IMG/VR virus record: IMGVR_UViG_3300031857_000322
Location: 1-48,353 of that record
From: a virus
Strand: one strand, 5' to 3'
DNA length: 48,353 bases
Shown: positions 1-8,050 of the stretch, piece after piece
How the letters are laid out: the number at the start of each line of letters is the position of its first letter
Numbering within the stretch: position 1 is the stretch's first letter
The notes under the pieces: generated by a model
Seen by the model: only the letters and a program-made list of their open reading frames with translations
Databases searched by the model: none
What the model was told of the DNA's origin: nothing
Translations under genes and position numbers: made by a program

Positions 1-2
1 AA

Positions 3-707
3 GCCATTCAGTCCACTGACTATACCTCTGGTCTTGCTCGTCGTCGCCTTACCATTCCGTTCGACCGTCCGTTCACGGGCGGACCAAATGAACAAAAGGA
101 ACTGATTAAGTTCAACTCCAAGGGGGAGCCACAAGGTGTGTTCTCACCTCTACTGCCAGGGCTTGTGAACTGGCTTTTGGATATGACAGAAGATGAGATG
201 CGTGAATATCTAATGGAAACTTCCAAGAAAGTGAAGTTCTTCCAGAAATACGAGAAGATGCAAAACCTTCGGTCTAATCCGTTACTGGACTGGATGGAAC
301 ATAAGGTGATCTACGACCCAGGTATCAGCTCAGCAGTAGGCTTTACCAAGAATGCGCCGATGGGATCATCTCATATTTACGCTAATCAAGACAAATGGTT
401 GTACGCCAGCTACGCAGAGTTCTGTCGTCAATGCAACGTAGGCATCATGTCGCGTAATCGATTTGAACCTCTATTTATTGATATCTGTAAGCACCAGCTA
501 AAAATCAATGCCTTCCCCATGCGTAATACCAGGGGGATGAGGGTTGTAAATGTAGCGGTCAGAGAGTCCAGCCCAAAATATGAAGGTTGGCCATCCATCG
601 TTGAAGTGTCATCTGATAAAGAGAAATACAAGGAATTCTATGGTATGTCGCTAGAAGTAAACCTTGATGCGACAATAGAAGATGAACTTGAAACTGCAGA
701 TGTCTAA
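3..707 (+). CDS. D5/P4-type primase-helicase, C-terminal part (5' end outside window)
   Basis: The reading frame is open from base 3 and the gene begins before the window; 234 residues are visible. The segment 'TSGLARRRLTIPFDRPF' followed by a Pro-Gly-rich turn and 'LLPGLVNWLLDM' is typical of the C-terminal end of the superfamily 3 helicase domain in phage D5/P4-type primase-helicases, where an Arg-rich strand precedes a conserved '(I/L)PF'. The role would be to unwind and prime phage DNA at forks; the Walker motifs and primase domain must lie to the left and cannot be seen. The last 8 bases overlap the preferred start of the speD-like gene, so the two are probably translated together. Family assignment is by pattern only and moderately sure. 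Confidence 0.7.
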   Translation, partial: AIQSTDYTSGLARRRLTIPFDRPFTGGPNEQKELIKFNSKGEPQGVFSPLLPGLVNWLLDMTEDEMREYLMETSKKVKFFQKYEKMQNLRSNPLLDWMEHKVIYDPGISSAVGFTKNAPMGSSHIYANQDKWLYASYAEFCRQCNVGIMSRNRFEPLFIDICKHQLKINAFPMRNTRGMRVVNVAVRESSPKYEGWPSIVEVSSDKEKYKEFYGMSLEVNLDATIEDELETADV

Positions 708-1062
708 TGGGCGTCACTTAATTCTGGATTTGTATGAATGCGATCCAGAAGCATTGGATGATTACGACCTGCTGGAAGAGTGGTTGGAAGCTGCTCTTCT
801 GATGTCAAAAGCAACCATCATCCGAATCTTTGGTGAGAAGTTTCAGCCCCAAGGAGTCACCCTACTGGCCTTGTTAGCTGAATCCCATGCGTCCATTCAT
901 ACTTGGCCGGAGATGGGATACGCCGCCATTGACCTCTACACCTGCGGGGATACGACCAACACCCACAAGGCTGCCCAGTTCTTGAAGCACAAGCTTAAAG
1001 CAAACGTAGCGGAAGAACGGGAGCTACTACGTTCTGTTACTCCAACAGCAGATAAGAAATAA
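700..1062 (+). CDS. speD: S-adenosylmethionine decarboxylase proenzyme (SpeD)
   Basis: Decarboxylates S-adenosylmethionine to the aminopropyl donor for spermidine synthesis. The 120-residue product has the family length and the self-processing motif 'LAESHASIHTWPE' (residues 59-71), where the chain cleaves before Ser62 to form the pyruvoyl cofactor; the following His and the Cys of 'DLYTCG' match other active-site residues of bacterial class 1 enzymes. The start at 700 gives the usual 'GRHLILDLYECD' beginning and overlaps the upstream stop by 8 bases; an ATG at 682 in the same frame is the alternative. speD is a known auxiliary metabolic gene of cyanophages. It is followed directly by a strong terminator. 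Confidence 0.9.
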   Translation: MSNGRHLILDLYECDPEALDDYDLLEEWLEAALLMSKATIIRIFGEKFQPQGVTLLALLAESHASIHTWPEMGYAAIDLYTCGDTTNTHKAAQFLKHKLKANVAEERELLRSVTPTADKK

Positions 1063-1079
1063 AAAATTAATAAAAGTTT

Positions 1080-1105
1080 ACCCTTGTTTCGGCAAGGGTT
1101 TTTTT
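1080..1105 (+). terminator. Rho-independent terminator after speD
   Basis: ACCCTTG at 1080-1086 pairs with CAAGGGT at 1093-1099 around a 6-base loop, and a run of T follows to 1105. It closes the primase-speD transcript. Confidence 0.85.
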
Positions 1106-1191
1106 GTGCCGCACGAACGTACTAAGGCACGAACGGAAGCAGTACAGGAATACCAAAATCTTAATGTGGGACTCGTTTGTTGGTGCAGAGA

Positions 1192-1341
1192 TGCAGACTT
1201 TGGGGGGGTTTCAATCCTTACATGATGTAAATGACACTATCAGTCAAAGTGTCATTTAGCTCTAATAAAGATAAAAAAGGGGGTAAAGTCTGCAAGTCTG
1301 CACGGGCAAATGACAAAGCGACCCCCTAGAATGTCATTGGT
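1192..1341. repeat. Palindrome-rich non-coding spacer
   Basis: No gene is visible between 1063 and 1358. The spacer holds a perfect 11-bp inverted repeat (TAAATGACACT 1228-1238, AGTGTCATTTA 1248-1258, 9-base loop), two further TGACA/TGTCA sites near 1310 and 1332, a longer-range inverted pair (TGCAGACTTT 1192-1201 with AAAGTCTGCA 1285-1294), a tandem AGTCTGCA, and G-runs near 1202 and 1278 facing C-runs near 1322. This is the form of an operator cluster or a replication or recombination site. Function is not known. Confidence 0.6.
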
Positions 1342-1358
1342 TCCCTGAGAAGCCAGTC

Positions 1359-2048
1359 GTGGCAAGCGTTGTCAAAAAGCTCCAGCAAATCGAAAGGGAT
1401 TTCGGGCAGCCCAACTTCCGGCACGTCCAGGGGATCGAGAACCTGGAGGAAGAAAACCTGAACAAACTGGGTTACTACCGGGGGTTCGCATGCCCTCACG
1501 GTCATCTCATCCGAGACTCAGAACGCCACTGGTGCTATGAGTGCGCCAAGAAAATCCTGAGCAACGTCTGTGGGTTTGATATGAACTACCTACATAAGGA
1601 CTACAAACACAAGTACGCCAAACTCTGGAAGATGGTGAAGGTCTGCTTCCCGGAAGACTGCTGGGATATGGAGATTCCTGGTGGTGGTACGCCCAAGAGG
1701 GTGTGCTTACCCTCGTATCGGTCGGGCTACAGCAAGCAAAAGTCCGAAAACGTCAACATCCACAAAGCGATCTACCAGTGTGCATGGGGGGACGTGGGGG
1801 CTCTGGTGGTGACCAGGCTGTGCAGCAACCCTAAATGCGCCAACCCCTTACATATGGTTTCCAGTTTTAATCGCAACTTTCCGCCTGCAAGCGTTACTCC
1901 TTTAGAACTGGAGTTTAAAGCTGAAAAGCTAATGTTATTTAATCGGCAGTCTCAACATGAGTCTGGTATGCAACCAGTAATACAGCAAGAGTACAAAAAT
2001 GTTATTACACATCCAGAATACGTAAAAGAACAAAAGGAAGAAAGTTAA
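1359..2048 (+). CDS. HNH-type endonuclease (homing-endonuclease-like) with zinc-binding motifs
   Basis: The 229-residue product begins with GTG after a GAGAAG ribosome site. An N-terminal zinc ribbon is suggested by Cys45, His47 or His49, Cys59 and Cys62 ('CPHGH...WCYECAKK'). The segment 'RLCSNPKCANPLHM' (153-166) is the zinc-loop signature of free-standing phage HNH nucleases related to homing endonucleases (C-x-N-x-x-C-x-N-P-x-H). Such proteins cut DNA at long sites and often spread between phages. It sits alone between two transcription signals, next to the palindrome-rich spacer, which fits a mobile insertion. Catalytic activity is inferred from motifs only. Confidence 0.65.
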   Translation: MASVVKKLQQIERDFGQPNFRHVQGIENLEEENLNKLGYYRGFACPHGHLIRDSERHWCYECAKKILSNVCGFDMNYLHKDYKHKYAKLWKMVKVCFPEDCWDMEIPGGGTPKRVCLPSYRSGYSKQKSENVNIHKAIYQCAWGDVGALVVTRLCSNPKCANPLHMVSSFNRNFPPASVTPLELEFKAEKLMLFNRQSQHESGMQPVIQQEYKNVITHPEYVKEQKEES

Positions 2049-2070
2049 ACGGATTCCCAGGCTATCTGTA

Positions 2071-2105
2071 AATTTTCTTTTTATTGTCAAGAAAATTAGT
2101 ATACT
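2071..2105 (+). promoter_or_regulatory. Inverted repeat and possible -10 box ahead of the glycosyltransferase gene
   Basis: AATTTTCTT (2071-2079) and AAGAAAATT (2089-2097) form a perfect 9-bp inverted repeat, followed at once by TATACT (2100-2105), a fair -10 hexamer 22 bases before the start codon. No -35 box is seen at the right distance, so an activator or a phage-specific factor would be needed. It could also be a weak AT-rich terminator for the upstream gene. Confidence 0.35.
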
Positions 2106-2126
2106 GATCTCAGTTAAGTTGTAAAA

Positions 2127-3371
2127 ATGACTGACAACAAGCCCAAATTGCTTTGGATTGGAGATATTGTTGCAACTACGGGCTTTGCTCGTGTTACCGA
2201 AAATGTCCTTAGCCGCCTAAAAGATCGGTATGAAATTCATGTACTTGGTTGCAATTGGCATGGTGATTACACTCCTCTTCAAAATGAGTACTTTTTATAC
2301 CCGGCGTCTAACCGCTTTCAGCAGGCACCGTTTGGAGAAGATCGTATTCGGGAATTGGTAGAGCGTATCCGCCCTGATGTTGTCCTTACAATTAACGACA
2401 GCTGGATTATCAATGAACAATGGCGACGAATTGCTGATTTGCGCGATCAATTGAATTTTAAATTCGTGGGTTATTATCCCATGGATTCATATGAATGGTA
2501 TGGAGCACTTCTTGATACCCTCAACGATTGGGATGCGGCCATTTGCTATACAGAATTTGGCGCACAAGAAACAATCAATGCTGGATCCAAGGTTCCAATT
2601 ACCGTCATTCCTCATGGAATGACTAAAAATCAATTTTATCCAACGGATAAGAAAAAAGCCAGAGAAGAGCTTGGCCTTAATCCAGACGATTTTATTGTTT
2701 TTAATGGTAATCGTAATCAATTCCGCAAACGAATTGACATTACAATCAGTGCGTTTGCCAAGTTTGCTGTTGATCGCCCTGATACAAAACTTTATCTCCA
2801 CATGGGGATGAAGGATCAGGGTTGGGACATCATGCCGTTATTCGCCAGGGAAATGGTGCGACAGGGTCTTGATCCCAACAACAGAATTATTATGACAACT
2901 CCGCATTCAAACCCTCCTTCAGTCCCGGTAGAGCTATTGAATACAATTTATAACGTTGCAGACGTTGGTGTTAACACATGTAAAGGTGAGGGTTGGGGAC
3001 TTGTTAATTTTGAACACGCTGCTTGCCGCGTTGCTCAAGTAGTGCCTAATCACACTTCTTGTAAAGAAATCTTTGATGGCACTGGAGAACTTATTCGTTC
3101 TCTGCATGGTGATGTAGACGTTAATTTTGGCCGGATTATGCCATGCCCGGATGACAATCATCTAGCACAGATCTTGGGAGAGCTTTATGAAAATCGTAAC
3201 AAACTTGATCAAGTTGCTCAGGCTTGTTACGACCGTGTAACGGATACCTGTTTTGATTGGAGTACGGTGTCCGATCAATTTGATGAAGTGTTTCAGGAAG
3301 TTCTTTCCAAGAAAGAAGAAAAAATCCCACAAATTGTAAAACCAAAAGCTCGAAAAAAAGCTAAAAAATAA
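2127..3371 (+). CDS. GT4-like (GT-B fold) glycosyltransferase
   Basis: The 414-residue product matches group 1 glycosyltransferases common in cyanophages. The N-terminus 'LLWIGDIVATTGFARVTEN' is the usual acceptor-side beginning; the linker reads 'VIPHGMTKNQFYP', followed by 'FNGNRNQFRKRID' at the start of the donor domain, and the donor-site segment 'GEGWGLVNFEHAACR' lies near residues 288-302. It would transfer a sugar from a nucleotide-sugar to an unknown acceptor such as host surface glycan, virion protein or phage DNA. The C-terminus is a Lys-rich tail. The gene is a single unit between a possible promoter at 2071-2105 and a terminator at 3381-3407. Confidence 0.8.
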   Translation: MTDNKPKLLWIGDIVATTGFARVTENVLSRLKDRYEIHVLGCNWHGDYTPLQNEYFLYPASNRFQQAPFGEDRIRELVERIRPDVVLTINDSWIINEQWRRIADLRDQLNFKFVGYYPMDSYEWYGALLDTLNDWDAAICYTEFGAQETINAGSKVPITVIPHGMTKNQFYPTDKKKAREELGLNPDDFIVFNGNRNQFRKRIDITISAFAKFAVDRPDTKLYLHMGMKDQGWDIMPLFAREMVRQGLDPNNRIIMTTPHSNPPSVPVELLNTIYNVADVGVNTCKGEGWGLVNFEHAACRVAQVVPNHTSCKEIFDGTGELIRSLHGDVDVNFGRIMPCPDDNHLAQILGELYENRNKLDQVAQACYDRVTDTCFDWSTVSDQFDEVFQEVLSKKEEKIPQIVKPKARKKAKK

Positions 3372-3380
3372 TTAAACAAT

Positions 3381-3407
3381 AAAGGCTCCGTTAATCGGAG
3401 CTTTTTT
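3381..3407 (+). terminator. Rho-independent terminator after the glycosyltransferase
   Basis: GCTCCG (3385-3390) pairs with CGGAGC (3396-3401) across a 5-base loop, with A's before and six T's after. Confidence 0.85.
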
Positions 3408-3463
3408 ATGACACTGACTACTCAAATAATGAAGAGTAGAATGTTAAAAAGTTGATTATCATA

Positions 3464-4207
3464 ATGCGTGCTTCAACCCAACAAAGACAAAGAACCAAAG
3501 AAAATCCTTTAATCTTGGGTTCATTTGAACAGCTTTCTGTTAGGAGGTTGACCGGAGCTTTGGGACCAAAAAATAAACTTGTTGGGCGCTCTGATACAAG
3601 CTTGACATCTAATGGAGGTTTTGGTGAAGGTACTTACAATCATTGGTTTCAAATTAATTTATTATCTCCTGCCTGGATTATTCTTGCAAAAGGAGGTCCA
3701 AGGCCCAAGTATATAAACGTTTCTGCTTATGACTTGAATTTGACTCCAATTGAAGGACGTGCAATTTTTGATGTAGACAGCATTCCAGAAACTCGCAATG
3801 GGGATGTCTACCATCCTTATGTTGGTCATGTAATGAATAAACAATCAAACCTATATAATTATTTTTTTCCAGAGCGTTTAGATAAAGGAGATGAAAGATA
3901 CTACCCATTAGGTGTTGGTGGTTATTTATTGTGCGTATCCACTACTCGCAATGAACCTTTGGATTACGAAGTATGTATTGTTGTGGAGTTTCCCACGACT
4001 ACATTAGATATTGTTTTAGAAGATTATGCATATCTTTTATATGAAAATTTGGATGAAAGTTTTGTAATTGCGGATACTGTTAGCGATTATGTTGAAACAG
4101 GTATTCATGCTCATTCGTTATCCGAATGGGATGATGCTTGGAAACGTGAGCATCAACAAGGCGATCCCTTTCCTGCTCCGCTAGTGCCCCTGGCAACTCA
4201 ACCTTAA
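3464..4207 (+). CDS. Hypothetical protein, probably beta-rich
   Basis: The product is 247 residues from the ATG at 3464; a TTG four codons earlier is also in frame, but the ATG is preferred. I do not recognise the family. The middle is rich in aromatic and beta-branched residues, and 'YYPLGVGGYLLCVSTT' followed by 'DYEVCIVVEFP' reads like consecutive beta strands of a sandwich domain. The C-terminus 'PFPAPLVPLATQP' is Pro-rich and likely unstructured. It lies between a glycosyltransferase and small genes leading to the lysis block, so a virion or surface-binding role is possible, but nothing in the sequence proves it. Confidence 0.7.
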   Translation: MRASTQQRQRTKENPLILGSFEQLSVRRLTGALGPKNKLVGRSDTSLTSNGGFGEGTYNHWFQINLLSPAWIILAKGGPRPKYINVSAYDLNLTPIEGRAIFDVDSIPETRNGDVYHPYVGHVMNKQSNLYNYFFPERLDKGDERYYPLGVGGYLLCVSTTRNEPLDYEVCIVVEFPTTTLDIVLEDYAYLLYENLDESFVIADTVSDYVETGIHAHSLSEWDDAWKREHQQGDPFPAPLVPLATQP

Positions 4208-4283
4208 TTAAAACTACGCTAAACTCGGGCTTATTAAATTTGATGCAATATAAAAAGGATGTCATTTCGGACAAAACGGCGGA

Positions 4284-4321
4284 AAAAAACCGGAAAACTT
4301 TCTTTGCCGACCGGGTTTTTT
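4284..4321 (+). terminator. Possible terminator
   Basis: AAAAAACCGG (4284-4293) pairs with CCGGGTTTTTT (4311-4321) with one bulged G and a 17-base loop. It lies 77 bases after the previous stop codon and argues for starting the next gene downstream of it. The stem is short in G+C, so this is uncertain. Confidence 0.4.
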
Positions 4322-4381
4322 GTGAAGGTACGACTTATCCCTTGGGTCAAGACCCAGAATGGTTGTGTGTGGTTAGCCAGC

Positions 4382-4696
4382 ATGGCCGCATCCAAGTCAG
4401 ACCGTCAGGTGAACGATTGGCTGGATCGAAGAAGAAACCATCGTGTCCGCCGGATGGATATGAATTTGACCGGTAAGCACGGAAACCAGCTTCAGGTGTT
4501 AGCTGTTCGCTTTACTCGTCAAATGGAAATATTGATTCCACAGGGTGACTCTGTATTTTTTATATGCGAGTCAGCCAAGCCCGATAAACAATTTCGCGTT
4601 TGGAAAAAATGGTTTCTTAAACATGAAAACAATCAATGGGAGTTTGATGAAAAAAACAAAGGATTTTTCTTTTATAGAAGTAAAGATTTAGAATAA
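4382..4696 (+). CDS. Hypothetical small basic protein
   Basis: The frame is open from 4259, but the possible terminator at 4284-4321 makes the ATG at 4382 the likelier start, giving 104 residues. The N-terminus is highly basic ('DWLDRRRNHRVRRMD'); the remainder looks like a small beta-rich domain with many aromatic residues ('FRVWKKWFLKHENNQWEF'). No family is recognised. A competing frame at 4240-4476 covers the same region but stops early. It belongs to a short plus-strand run with the next small membrane protein. Confidence 0.5.
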   Translation: MAASKSDRQVNDWLDRRRNHRVRRMDMNLTGKHGNQLQVLAVRFTRQMEILIPQGDSVFFICESAKPDKQFRVWKKWFLKHENNQWEFDEKNKGFFFYRSKDLE

Positions 4697-4716
4697 AAAA
4701 AACAGGGATAAACCCA

Positions 4717-4881
4717 ATGGACAAACTCAATCAGTATTTAGAAGTTGCACTTGCTGTTCATGCAACTGCTTCTGTAATTGTTGCGTTAACACCGACACCC
4801 TCTGATGATAAATTGGTTGGTAAGTTTTATAAACTTATCGAGATCCTAGCTCTTGTTGTTGGGCGTGCCAAGCAACGTTAA
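4717..4881 (+). CDS. Small membrane protein, holin-like candidate
   Basis: The 54-residue product has one hydrophobic stretch (about residues 8-26, 'LEVALAVHATASVIVALTPT') followed by 'PSDDKLVGKFYKLIEILALVVGRAKQR', a second weakly hydrophobic helix with a basic end. Similar small proteins occur near lysis genes in other phages. Here it ends convergently on the endolysin gene, sharing the four bases TTAA as both stop codons. The position and shape suggest a holin or lysis regulator; this is inference, not recognition. Purine-rich 'AACAGGGATAAACCC' precedes the ATG. Confidence 0.6.
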   Translation: MDKLNQYLEVALAVHATASVIVALTPTPSDDKLVGKFYKLIEILALVVGRAKQR

Positions 4882-5906
4882 TAATTCCAGCGAATTTTTT
4901 GTTTGGTTGCGCGTATTCCTAAATGCACAAACCCCTTGGGAGCACCGTATCCAAGTGAGGCGGGCCAGTGTTTATCACAGTATTTTTCAACTTCGTAAAT
5001 ACTGGCCCCTTTGATGTAAAAATCAATGGCTCCTACGTTGGGAGCATTATATAGGTGCTCAGAAGAAGAAGCGCCTCCAACAGAACGATTAATGGCGGGA
5101 GGGCGATATCCACTTGTGATAATTACAGGTTTGCCTCCAAAGTTTTTGCGAACTTGTTCAATAAATCTACACAATTCAATTGCAGTGTCACATTGATATT
5201 TTTGTGTAAAACGACGTGCTTCTTGGTTTAAACAAATTTCACCATAAGTAATGTTAGGTGTTACTTTGTATTCAAAAGGGCTGTTAGGTAAAAAAGGATT
5301 TGCTGCTGGCACTGAATCAGGCTTTGATAAAACAGGGATCGTTTTGATTTGACGATCCATAATTTGAATCAATTTTATTGCGTAATTAGGATCTGTAGCA
5401 TATTTTTCTTTTACCAATAACTCTGCACATTCATTCCTATTTTCGGCGCGATTGACACCTTTATATTGACCAAAATCTTTGTACCACCGATCCACTAAGT
5501 AATGGACACATGTTGTTAAATCAGGAAAATCAAGAAACCCCGCTTTAATTAGGATCCAGTTACCGTTAATAAATTCTTGAGTACTGACATTAGAGCCCGA
5601 TCCTTTTAATCCAAAAAAATTATTAACACCAGAGGTATGTTCTCCCCAGCCCGACTCTAATGCCCATTGTGCTGCTACACATTCAGGAAATCTTGCACCT
5701 GCTTTTTTAGCAGCAGCAAAAACGCCTTCCCATGTATTAGAAAAAAGTTCTTGCGGAAGTTTATGTTTTTCTTCGTTATTACGATAGCGTTCGGCAAAAC
5801 CGTCTAACTGCTCAAGTGTTAGCTGTTTTTGTAGCCAGTCCCAGGCTTCATTTTGATGCTTTAATTTGTTGTAGTGCTCGGCTGCATCACGTAGTTTTAT
5901 TGGCAT
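4878..5906 (-). CDS. Bifunctional endolysin: glucosaminidase-like domain plus M15 peptidase
   Basis: The 342-residue protein has two peptidoglycan-cutting domains. Residues 57-190 look like an N-acetylglucosaminidase of the FlgJ/GH73 kind, with 'AAQWALESGWGEH' carrying the candidate acid Glu84 and 'NNFFGLKG' after it. Residues 212-342 form an M15-type (VanY/DacB-like) zinc peptidase: 'ITSGYRPPAINRSVGG', His284 in 'SSEHLY', Asp295 in 'GAIDFY' and His328 in 'FVHLGI' are the expected zinc ligands. No signal peptide is seen, so export would need a holin; the small membrane protein ending at 4881 is the nearest candidate. Its start overlaps the end of the upstream glycosyltransferase by 20 bases. 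Confidence 0.85.
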   Translation of the reverse strand: MPIKLRDAAEHYNKLKHQNEAWDWLQKQLTLEQLDGFAERYRNNEEKHKLPQELFSNTWEGVFAAAKKAGARFPECVAAQWALESGWGEHTSGVNNFFGLKGSGSNVSTQEFINGNWILIKAGFLDFPDLTTCVHYLVDRWYKDFGQYKGVNRAENRNECAELLVKEKYATDPNYAIKLIQIMDRQIKTIPVLSKPDSVPAANPFLPNSPFEYKVTPNITYGEICLNQEARRFTQKYQCDTAIELCRFIEQVRKNFGGKPVIITSGYRPPAINRSVGGASSSEHLYNAPNVGAIDFYIKGASIYEVEKYCDKHWPASLGYGAPKGFVHLGIRATKQKIRWNY

Positions 5907-6597
5907 TGTCCAACAACTGTTTGAAATTGCCTACATATACTTTAGGTCCAACATGCATACATGTAGACGTGGTATTAATCCAAATATCAAACCCTAACTG
6001 TTTTAATTTTTCGCAAAGATAAATATCCTCGCCCATAAAATGTTCGCCAATAAAATCGTACTGACAGATATTAAACAGTTGTTTACCACGAAATTCAGTT
6101 AGGGTGCTGTTGTCCGCCAATGCTTTCAAGGCTTTTCGGCCCAGCTTTAAACAGCTGGTGCTTACCCTGTCCGCCTTTACCCAATTTCCTTCTTGCTTGG
6201 GTTCGCCTGCAAAAGAGATGTCGTAACTTTCAATATCAGTTTTTTTGACTGTAGGGATAGCCACTACATCTCGTGCATCGGTAATAACATCCAAAAAAGA
6301 TTGAGCGTTACAAAAAACGTCGGAGTCAATAAAGATAAGGTTGTCAAAATCACCCTTAATGGCAGCTGTCAACAGTTCGTTTCGGGCCATGGGGAGGATG
6401 CTCTCATAAGACAAAAGAATCATCTGAACATCAATACCCTTCATCTGACAAAGCTTTGTGATCTCATGGATGGCGTAGCTGTACCAGGCATCAACACGGC
6501 CGTCGAGAGCAGGAGTCCCAATCAGTACACGCTTTGGTTGTTTCTGAGATTGTTTAAAAGTTTTTGCCACTGGGAAAACCTTTTTTGCCATGTCCAA
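5887..6597 (-). CDS. GT-A fold glycosyltransferase
   Basis: The 236-residue protein begins its domain with 'KRVLIGTPALDGRVDAWY' and has the metal- and nucleotide-sugar-binding DxD in 'LIFIDSDVFC' (Asp91, Asp93). A later 'GEDIYLCEKLKQLGFDIW' is typical of the acceptor-side segment of family 2-like and related phage enzymes. The first about 20 residues lie in a 76-base overlap with the upstream GT4 gene. Together with that gene and the FkbM-like methyltransferase it forms a three-gene glycan-modifying cassette beside the tail fibre. Donor and acceptor are unknown. Confidence 0.8.
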   Translation of the reverse strand: MDMAKKVFPVAKTFKQSQKQPKRVLIGTPALDGRVDAWYSYAIHEITKLCQMKGIDVQMILLSYESILPMARNELLTAAIKGDFDNLIFIDSDVFCNAQSFLDVITDARDVVAIPTVKKTDIESYDISFAGEPKQEGNWVKADRVSTSCLKLGRKALKALADNSTLTEFRGKQLFNICQYDFIGEHFMGEDIYLCEKLKQLGFDIWINTTSTCMHVGPKVYVGNFKQLLDNANKTT

Positions 6598-7445
6598 TGT
6601 TTATTGTAAAATTTTGTTTGATCAGCTAAATTCTGTTGATTTTCTGGTGACCAATAATTGTCAATGACCCTGTTCAAAAGAATAGCGTAATTTTGTGCCA
6701 ATCGTTCATAATTACTGTCGTAACTTATAAAGTCAGCGTATTCACCACAGGTTTCAAACAATGCACCGTAATTAGTGACCACTGCTTGGCATCCAGCGCA
6801 CATTGCTTCTATTGCTGAAATGCAAGAAGTTTCTTCAAATATGCTGGGATAAGCAAAAATATGAGCGTCTTGAAGGGCGGAACGGATCTCTTCGTTTGGC
6901 GCGTATCCTTTAACATTAATTCCAGGGGTGTTTTTTAATTCTGCAAACAGCTGATCAAACTGTCCCTCCAAGGATTTAGCAAACGACTTGCCGTAAATAA
7001 TTGTTGAAGAATATACGTCCAGTTCAATGTCATCTCTGTTGAGAATTTGAAAAGCACGCAATAATACATGCAGTCCGCGCCAGGGGGTTGATGTGTAGAT
7101 CAACTTGAGCTTACCTTTAGGTTTATGTTTTAGCTCAAAAGCTGTCGTTGCATTTTTAATAACAACTGACTTCCAGGCTGGCGTGTTGAATTTTTCCCTA
7201 AATTTTTCATAACACCAATGAGAGTCATAAATAAAACAATCAATTTTATCAACAAAATTAGGGCTCTTCATGCCCTGTACATTTTCTTGGTCGTAACTCA
7301 ATTCTTGTAAAAGAATGTTTTTTTTACCTGGAACAATCAATTCAGGCCTGCATACAGAAACAATCAAGTTAATTCCGGAGAAATTTAACTTGCTTTTTAA
7401 TGTTTCAACAAGGATTTCTGTGCCGCCTTTTGGTTGATCAGGCAT
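6522..7445 (-). CDS. GT4 family glycosyltransferase
   Basis: With the ATG at 7445 the protein is 307 residues and begins 'MPDQPKGGTEIL', the classic acceptor-domain opening of GT4 enzymes; the frame is open 16 codons further, but the ATG at 7445 overlaps the upstream stop by 8 bases and fits the family. The donor domain shows 'YTSTPWRGLHVLLRAF' and the catalytic E-x7-E pair in 'FEETSCISAIEAMCAG', followed by 'VVTNYGALFET'. It would retain configuration while adding a sugar from a nucleotide-sugar. Three modifying enzymes in a row suggest stepwise building of a methylated glycan. Confidence 0.85.
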   Translation of the reverse strand: MPDQPKGGTEILVETLKSKLNFSGINLIVSVCRPELIVPGKKNILLQELSYDQENVQGMKSPNFVDKIDCFIYDSHWCYEKFREKFNTPAWKSVVIKNATTAFELKHKPKGKLKLIYTSTPWRGLHVLLRAFQILNRDDIELDVYSSTIIYGKSFAKSLEGQFDQLFAELKNTPGINVKGYAPNEEIRSALQDAHIFAYPSIFEETSCISAIEAMCAGCQAVVTNYGALFETCGEYADFISYDSNYERLAQNYAILLNRVIDNYWSPENQQNLADQTKFYNKHWTWQKRFSQWQKLLNNLRNNQSVY

Positions 7446-8043
7446 TACATTCAAACAGGAAATCAACCTGGAGTAACTGATTGTTCCGATCATAGATATT
7501 ATCGATGATGTCTCGCAAGTAGTATCCTTTTTTATCCAAGTAGCTGATTACACTTCCTGCTAAAGGAGCACCATGATTGTATTGCTGGACTGATGTTTCC
7601 AAGAGCAGATATCGTGGTCGTGTTTGTTTGAAGTATTTTTTGCCGCCTTTCAAAATGTCAAGTTCAGCGCCTTGTACATCAAGCTTAATTAAATCAAATG
7701 ATGGAAAGTTTAAATCATCTATTGCATACATCCACTTTTTGAGCACCACGGGATTGGTGTAGTAGATCGTGTTCTCACGATAGATGGAACTTCCGGTTGT
7801 GCAGCTTTCCTCCGGAAGCGTGTAGAAATCTACTTGTTTAGTTTCTTTGCCAAGTAGATAAAAATCTGTGTTAAACGCTTGAAGGAATGGCGCCTGTCGT
7901 TCGTCTCCCTCAATACATTTGATGCGTGCACCAGGAAACAACTGATGGGCTAGGCGTGCAAACTCGCCGCGATAAGCTCCAACATCTAAAACACTTGTGA
8001 CAGGGTGCTCTAGATGCTGGAGGCGCTGTCGAAACCGATCCAT
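7438..8043 (-). CDS. FkbM-like SAM-dependent methyltransferase
   Basis: The 201-residue protein shows the SAM-binding motif 'VLDVGAYRGEFARLA' near residue 18, the acidic strand end 'IKCIEGDE', and the family hallmark 'DLIKLDVQGAELDILKGG' in the second half. FkbM-type enzymes O-methylate sugars or small metabolites. Immediately upstream of two glycosyltransferases and near the tail fibre, it probably caps or decorates a glycan. It ends with TGA overlapping the next start by 8 bases. Confidence 0.85.
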   Translation of the reverse strand: MDRFRQRLQHLEHPVTSVLDVGAYRGEFARLAHQLFPGARIKCIEGDERQAPFLQAFNTDFYLLGKETKQVDFYTLPEESCTTGSSIYRENTIYYTNPVVLKKWMYAIDDLNFPSFDLIKLDVQGAELDILKGGKKYFKQTRPRYLLLETSVQQYNHGAPLAGSVISYLDKKGYYLRDIIDNIYDRNNQLLQVDFLFECNA

Positions 8044-8050
8044 TGAGGGA

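Noticed and set aside
1063-1358. Group I intron or other self-splicing element near the HNH gene
   Set aside because: The flanking genes are intact and no intron core or interrupted exon is visible in the spacer.
4240-4476. Alternative 78-residue gene overlapping the gene at 4382
   Set aside because: It starts before the possible terminator, has no domain-like sequence and ends early, while the other frame stays open and looks more protein-like.
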